Positions 60,593-64,000 of a stretch of DNA of 64,000 bases are shown here, piece by piece (position 1 is the first letter of the stretch; every line of letters begins with the position of its first letter). This stretch comes from Gelatiniphilus marinus (lineage in GTDB: Bacteria; Bacteroidota; Bacteroidia; Flavobacteriales; Flavobacteriaceae), in assembly GCF_042678305.1 (NCBI RefSeq), contig NZ_JBHUDT010000003.1; one strand, 5' to 3'. Both the position numbers and the translations under genes were made by a program. The notes beneath the pieces were generated by a model. The model saw only the letters and a program-made list of their open reading frames with translations, did no database searches and had not been told where the DNA came from.

Positions 60593-61096
60593 TTAATTAA
60601 AGTTTAACAAAGCATGGTCTTTTTGAAGAATAAGTAAAAAACTGTTTTGTTTCGAGTTTATTTTGGTTTTAACTATATTTTGTTGCTCTTGAAACAAATC
60701 AAACAGTAATTGGTTGGTAATTTGAATGGTATCAATAGATTTTACTCCTTCAATTTCTAGGTAACAAAGCATTATATCGGCATCGTATTCTTTTCCAATA
60801 AAATTTAATTTTGCGGCTTTGTTGTTTATTTTAATCTTTAATTTTTGGTTTAAATAGCGCTCAATATAAGCATCTACGGTTTTAGGCTCGTTTTTGCCAG
60901 CTAATGTTATGTTTTCATCATAGCGTTTGCGCAGTACATTTTCAAAATCGTCAATAAAAATCCTCGATGTTATTTGTACAGATGCTTGCTGCCTCACATA
61001 GGTTATTTGGGTTACGCTCACATAATATTTGTGCACAGGGGCAAATGCCAAAAGCGGAATTATTAAAACAAGCAAAAAAGACTTGGTAAGAGCCAT
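60593..61096 (-). CDS. DUF6702 family protein
   Basis: I start at ATG 61096 (MALTKSFLLVLIIPLLAFAP), a signal peptide; the longer frame from 61159 puts 21 polar residues in front. The mature 145 residues begin HKYYVSVTQITYVRQQASVQ, the DUF6702 hallmark. Later segments (RIFIDDFENVLRKRYDENIT and GKEYDADIMLCYLEIEGVKS) complete the family. Probably a periplasmic beta-sandwich; function unknown. It lies between the M1 peptidase and the CarboxypepD_reg-like genes on the same strand. Confidence 0.85.
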   Translation of the reverse strand: MALTKSFLLVLIIPLLAFAPVHKYYVSVTQITYVRQQASVQITSRIFIDDFENVLRKRYDENITLAGKNEPKTVDAYIERYLNQKLKIKINNKAAKLNFIGKEYDADIMLCYLEIEGVKSIDTIQITNQLLFDLFQEQQNIVKTKINSKQNSFLLILQKDHALLNFN

Positions 61097-61177
61097 CTGT
61101 ATTTTTTTGCTAAAATAAGTATTTTGATGCTTGCATTTACTTTTCATAAAGCGATCCAAAAAATATTTTAATTATTT

Positions 61178-61258
61178 GGGCGTTACCTAAAGGTCGGGCT
61201 ATTCGCTATATCTTTTTCTCGTGCCTCAAAAAAGGATGCCGCTGCTATCCCTAACGCA
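61178..61258. repeat. GGGCGTTACC...CTAACGC dispersed element
   Basis: An 80-base intergenic element running from GGGCGTTACCTAAAGGTCGG to GCTATCCCTAACGC, with ends GCGTTA/TAACGC as inverted repeats and inner parts CTCGTGCCTC, AAAAAAGGATGCCGCTGC. I recognise this as a common Flavobacteriaceae intergenic repeat with variable middle. It lies between the CarboxypepD_reg-like gene and the DUF6702 gene. Confidence 0.7.
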
Positions 61259-61276
61259 GCAATAATAACTTAAAAA

Positions 61277-62026
61277 TTAATCTTTAGGCAATTCCAAATT
61301 TTCGTTATAAACTATTAGTTTTTCTTTTAAAAATTCAAAAATTTCAATATCGCTTTTATCTTTACAACGCTTTGCAAAATTTGCATCGTCTGCACAGAAA
61401 TAAAAAAAATCTGTGTGCTTACTTTTATCGAGTTTGTAAATACTAAAAAAACTCTCAGACAATTTTACTTTTATCTTTTGCAATAAATCATCATTTGCCT
61501 CTATTCTCACCCTGTTTTTAAGCTCTTTTGTTCTTCCAGAAATGCCGTTTAATATGGGGTTTAAAGGAATTCCGCCGCCTAAAAGCCCTAATAGCATTTT
61601 TGGTTTAAACACCCCAGCCTCGTGCAATCGGCGCTCGCTTTGTGTTGCAATTTTACCGGTATATCCAGGAATACCAACATTGTAAAAATTAATGGGCGGG
61701 TCGCCTTCAACATTATCAATATCCAAAAGCAAATCTCCTGTTAGTATTTTACCAATTAAAACTTCGCCTAATTGGTTTATTTGTTCTTCTAATTTTATGG
61801 CTAATGTTCCATTTAAAACTACATTTTTGTTAATAATTATCTGCATTAGCTTGTGCTGAATAGACGAAAACACTAGCGTATCCCCAACTTTCGCGGTAAT
61901 TACAAACGCGCCTATTTTATTTGTAGCTGCAAAAACTTGAGCTGTTTTATTTATAACGTGTATATTTTCAACGCTTACATTACTTTCAACTTTTCCGTGA
62001 ATTTCAACAGATTGCGATATGGCCAT
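61277..62026 (-). CDS. CarboxypepD_reg-like secreted protein, 5-prime end possibly frameshifted
   Basis: From ATG 62026 the frame gives 249 residues starting MAISQSVEIHGKVESNVSVE, so it opens at the C-terminal part of a signal peptide (AISQ). A carboxypeptidase regulatory-like Ig fold follows (KIGAFVITAKVGDTLVFSSI, INQLGEVLIGKILTGD). The upstream codons in this frame give only CLFSFFFGFK behind a stop, with no start. An ATG at 62076 in another frame would give MQKIKPIAFLVFF and would join this frame if the run of ten T (coding strand, plus 62036-62045) had eleven. It overlaps the upstream paralogue by 14 bases. So the gene may be a slippage-prone or broken copy. Confidence 0.7.
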   Translation of the reverse strand: MAISQSVEIHGKVESNVSVENIHVINKTAQVFAATNKIGAFVITAKVGDTLVFSSIQHKLMQIIINKNVVLNGTLAIKLEEQINQLGEVLIGKILTGDLLLDIDNVEGDPPINFYNVGIPGYTGKIATQSERRLHEAGVFKPKMLLGLLGGGIPLNPILNGISGRTKELKNRVRIEANDDLLQKIKVKLSESFFSIYKLDKSKHTDFFYFCADDANFAKRCKDKSDIEIFEFLKEKLIVYNENLELPKD

Positions 62027-62062
62027 TTTAAAACCAAAAAAAAAACTAAAAAGGCAATCGGC

Positions 62063-62869
62063 TTAATCTTTTGCATCTCTAAGCTTTAAAAATTCTTTGC
62101 TTTGTTTTATTATGAACTCGATTAAATACACTTCGTTTTTGGTATCGAACAATTCATTTTTAATGCCTTTAGCTTCAATATATGCTATAAATGATTCAAC
62201 CTTTTCAAATGGAATATTACAGGTTTCACTAATAAATTTAGGCGAATACACGTCTAAAATATCTTTAGTTAAATCTTTTTTTTCATTATAAATATCCTTT
62301 TTTTTACTTTTCCGTTTTAACAGCTTGTTTAATCCAAGTATGGCAGCAAAGTCAATACCATTGTAAAATTGGCCTTTATTGGTTATTTTAATTAATTCAT
62401 TAACAACAACAGTATTATCGAAAGCTTTATCATCATTATATTCAAAATCTATATTTAAATTTCCCATATCTATAACCAAAGGTTTAATAGCCTTAACATT
62501 TAAAATATCGGCCTCAATATTACCTAAAAGACCAGAAGACAATAACACAGCATCCAATTGGTTTACCTGCTCTATTAATTGAATTTTTAATTGTTTTGTT
62601 TCTAAAACATGGGCATCAATAGTAACCGATACGGTTTGAAACTGTAAAGCTGCAATTTCAATTATATCGTTTAAAGCCACCATAATAATAAATTCGCCTT
62701 TGCTGTTTGTTATGGTCCCCTTGTTAGAAGAAGCGTTGTAAACCGTAACACTTTCCACATCGTTATTTTCAGCAAGAATAATACCGCTAACTTCAATACG
62801 CTCCATATTCTGACTTGTTATTGAGTCGCAAAAAAAAAGTATTGCAATAAGAAGTAAAAGTGGTTTCAA
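62063..62869 (-). CDS. CarboxypepD_reg-like secreted protein
   Basis: A 268-residue protein with signal MKPLLLLIAILFFCDSITSQ. The Ig-like carboxypeptidase regulatory domain covers the first 100 residues (RIEVSGIILAENNDVESVTV, TITNSKGEFIIMVALNDIIE) and ends EQVNQLDAVLLSSGLLGNIE. The C-terminal part is helical (FIAYIEAKGIKNELF) and resembles the paralogue downstream. The paralogue has the same EQINQLGEVLIG and a helical tail (IEIFEFLKEKL), so the pair is a tandem duplication. In Bacteroidota this fold starts TonB-dependent receptors, but no receptor barrel is attached. Function unknown; envelope location inferred. Confidence 0.78.
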   Translation of the reverse strand: MKPLLLLIAILFFCDSITSQNMERIEVSGIILAENNDVESVTVYNASSNKGTITNSKGEFIIMVALNDIIEIAALQFQTVSVTIDAHVLETKQLKIQLIEQVNQLDAVLLSSGLLGNIEADILNVKAIKPLVIDMGNLNIDFEYNDDKAFDNTVVVNELIKITNKGQFYNGIDFAAILGLNKLLKRKSKKKDIYNEKKDLTKDILDVYSPKFISETCNIPFEKVESFIAYIEAKGIKNELFDTKNEVYLIEFIIKQSKEFLKLRDAKD

Positions 62870-62997
62870 TGGTAGTTTTATTGCTAATCTGGTTTATTCA
62901 ATAAAGAAAGTATTTCAAATCTTAAATAAAATGAAAAACCGCTTTAAACTTTTGTTAAAACATCTGATTGTTTAAATTTACAATATATATCCATAAC

Positions 62998-63705
62998 ATG
63001 AAAAACCTAATTATTGCAAGCACCTCCACAGTACACGGCAGTGGGTATTTAGATTATATCTTTGAAGAACTCACCGTTTTATTTAAAGATGCCCAAACTA
63101 TATTATTCATCCCCTATGCAAGGCCAAGCGGCATATCGCATAACGATTACACTCAAAAAGCAAAAAAAGCCTTATCCAAAATCGGTAAAAAAGCAGTAGG
63201 CATACATACCTTTAAAAACCCCGTACAAGCTATAAAAGACGCACAAGCCATATTTACCGGCGGCGGCAATACCTTTGTTTTGGTAAACCAATTATATAAA
63301 AACAATTTAATAACAGCATTAAAAGAAACAGTAACCAGCGGCACACCGTATTTAGGCACAAGCGCAGGAAGTAATATTTGTGGGCTTAGCTTAAAAACAA
63401 CAAACGACATGCCCATTGTTTGCCCACCTAGTTTCAACACTTTGGGGCTGGTACCCTTTAACATTAACCCACATTATCTGGATCCCGATACCAACAGCAA
63501 ACACATGGGCGAAACCCGCGAAACCAGAATTAAAGAATTCCACAATTACAACACCCCGCCAGTAATAGGCCTTAGAGAAGGAAGTTGGCTGCACGTTATT
63601 GGCAATTCAATTATCTTAAAAGGCGATCTAAAAGCACGCATTTTCGAACATAACAAAATCCCTTACGAAGTAAATTCAGGAACACAACTCAACCATATAA
63701 AATAA
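62998..63705 (+). CDS. pepE: Dipeptidase E (alpha-aspartyl dipeptidase)
   Basis: A 235-residue S51 serine peptidase cleaving Asp-X dipeptides in the cytoplasm. I start at ATG 62998 (MKNLIIASTSTVHGSGYLDY). GTSAGSN (about residues 120-126) holds the nucleophile near S122; E. coli PepE has S120 in the same motif. GGGNTFVLVNQLYKN and INPHYLDPDTNSK (histidine) complete the site. No signal peptide. It lies alone, divergent from the CarboxypepD_reg pair. A GC-rich 130 bases follow before the rRNA terminator. Confidence 0.94.
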   Translation: MKNLIIASTSTVHGSGYLDYIFEELTVLFKDAQTILFIPYARPSGISHNDYTQKAKKALSKIGKKAVGIHTFKNPVQAIKDAQAIFTGGGNTFVLVNQLYKNNLITALKETVTSGTPYLGTSAGSNICGLSLKTTNDMPIVCPPSFNTLGLVPFNINPHYLDPDTNSKHMGETRETRIKEFHNYNTPPVIGLREGSWLHVIGNSIILKGDLKARIFEHNKIPYEVNSGTQLNHIK

Positions 63706-63837
63706 AACCCGTCAGGACGAGGGGTCGGCGATGGGCTCGGGCTATACCACACTCGAGCTAACGTAAAAAGAGTGCTCGGGATCAAATCCCCAAAACCATA
63801 ATCTAAACAAACAGATGTTTTCACTAAAGTTTAGCGC

Positions 63838-63875
63838 AAAAAAAAGAGTCTAACCACACAATGTAATTAGACTCT
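63838..63875 (-). terminator. Terminator of the rRNA operon
   Basis: A nine-pair perfect stem AGAGTCTAA/TTAGACTCT (63845-63853 and 63867-63875) followed on the minus strand by a T run (A run 63838-63845). It lies five bases after the 5S rRNA end. Confidence 0.88.
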
Positions 63876-63880
63876 CCAAA

Positions 63881-63986
<106 letters not shown>

Positions 63987-64000
63987 AAGCTTTAGTCCCG

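Noticed and set aside
63706..63840. Possible tRNA-like or repeat fragment (CTCGGGATCAAATCCCC)
   Set aside because: The T-arm-like piece lacks acceptor, D and anticodon stems at the right distances.

Overview
The window comes from a low-GC member of the Bacteroidota, almost certainly Flavobacteriaceae. Support includes promoters of the TTG-N19/20-TAnnTTTG type, a 950-residue CarB, families largely confined to this phylum (DUF4199, DUF4230, GSCFA, DUF6702, the GlmU-like Bacteroidota protein), type B ribosomal protein L31, and intergenic repeats of a kind I associate with flavobacterial genomes. Assignments rest on reading translations and motifs; no database search was run.

Layout. 0-10 kb: end of an Mpl-type peptidoglycan ligase, carB, rpmH, cardiolipin synthase, a lytic transglycosylase, a hydrolase, a GNAT-like protein and mtaB. 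10-20 kb: a YhhN-type membrane protein, a lipoprotein, a PD40 protein, a GlmU-like protein, rpmE2, a DUF4199-glycosyltransferase pair, and a phosphosugar mutase overlapping an MsbA-like ABC exporter. 20-22 kb: an ECF sigma operon with a membrane partner and a periplasmic Spy-like protein. 22-33 kb: an aromatic amino acid hydroxylase, an enoyl-CoA hydratase-like protein, a rhodanese, a threonine dehydratase-like enzyme, a LuxR-type response regulator with a TPR histidine kinase, a PQQ-type propeller and a GSCFA protein. 33-44 kb: alaS, M23 peptidase-MerR, LemA-TPM-TPM, the GTPases der and era, and a FKBP lipoprotein. 43.5-49.3 kb: a LysR regulator divergent from hutH-hutU-hutI (histidine to formiminoglutamate; no hutG here). 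49.4-57.3 kb: three lipoproteins followed by an ECF sigma factor, a TPR membrane protein and a TPR-CHAT protease. 57.7-63.7 kb: a TatA-like protein, an M1 metallopeptidase, a DUF6702 protein, two paralogous CarboxypepD_reg-like proteins and pepE. The right edge holds a 5S rRNA on the minus strand, so an rRNA operon lies beyond the window.

The most unusual signal is a bipartite motif, GATGACAT-N13-CGATGT, found three times with identical spacing and about 21-30 bases before the ATG of a lipoprotein gene each time (11091, 49372, 50580). It differs from the housekeeping promoter seen elsewhere and looks like an alternative-sigma promoter or a dyad operator. Two copies lie just upstream of the sigma-TPR-CHAT operon. 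I infer a possible regulon in which a sigma factor linked to a caspase-like protease controls surface lipoproteins, but the link between sigma factor and motif is untested.

A second notable signal is a run of ten T on the coding strand just before the 61277-62026 gene. One extra T would join an upstream ATG and a complete signal peptide to the reading frame. No insertion sequence, prophage, CRISPR array or tRNA gene was recognised.
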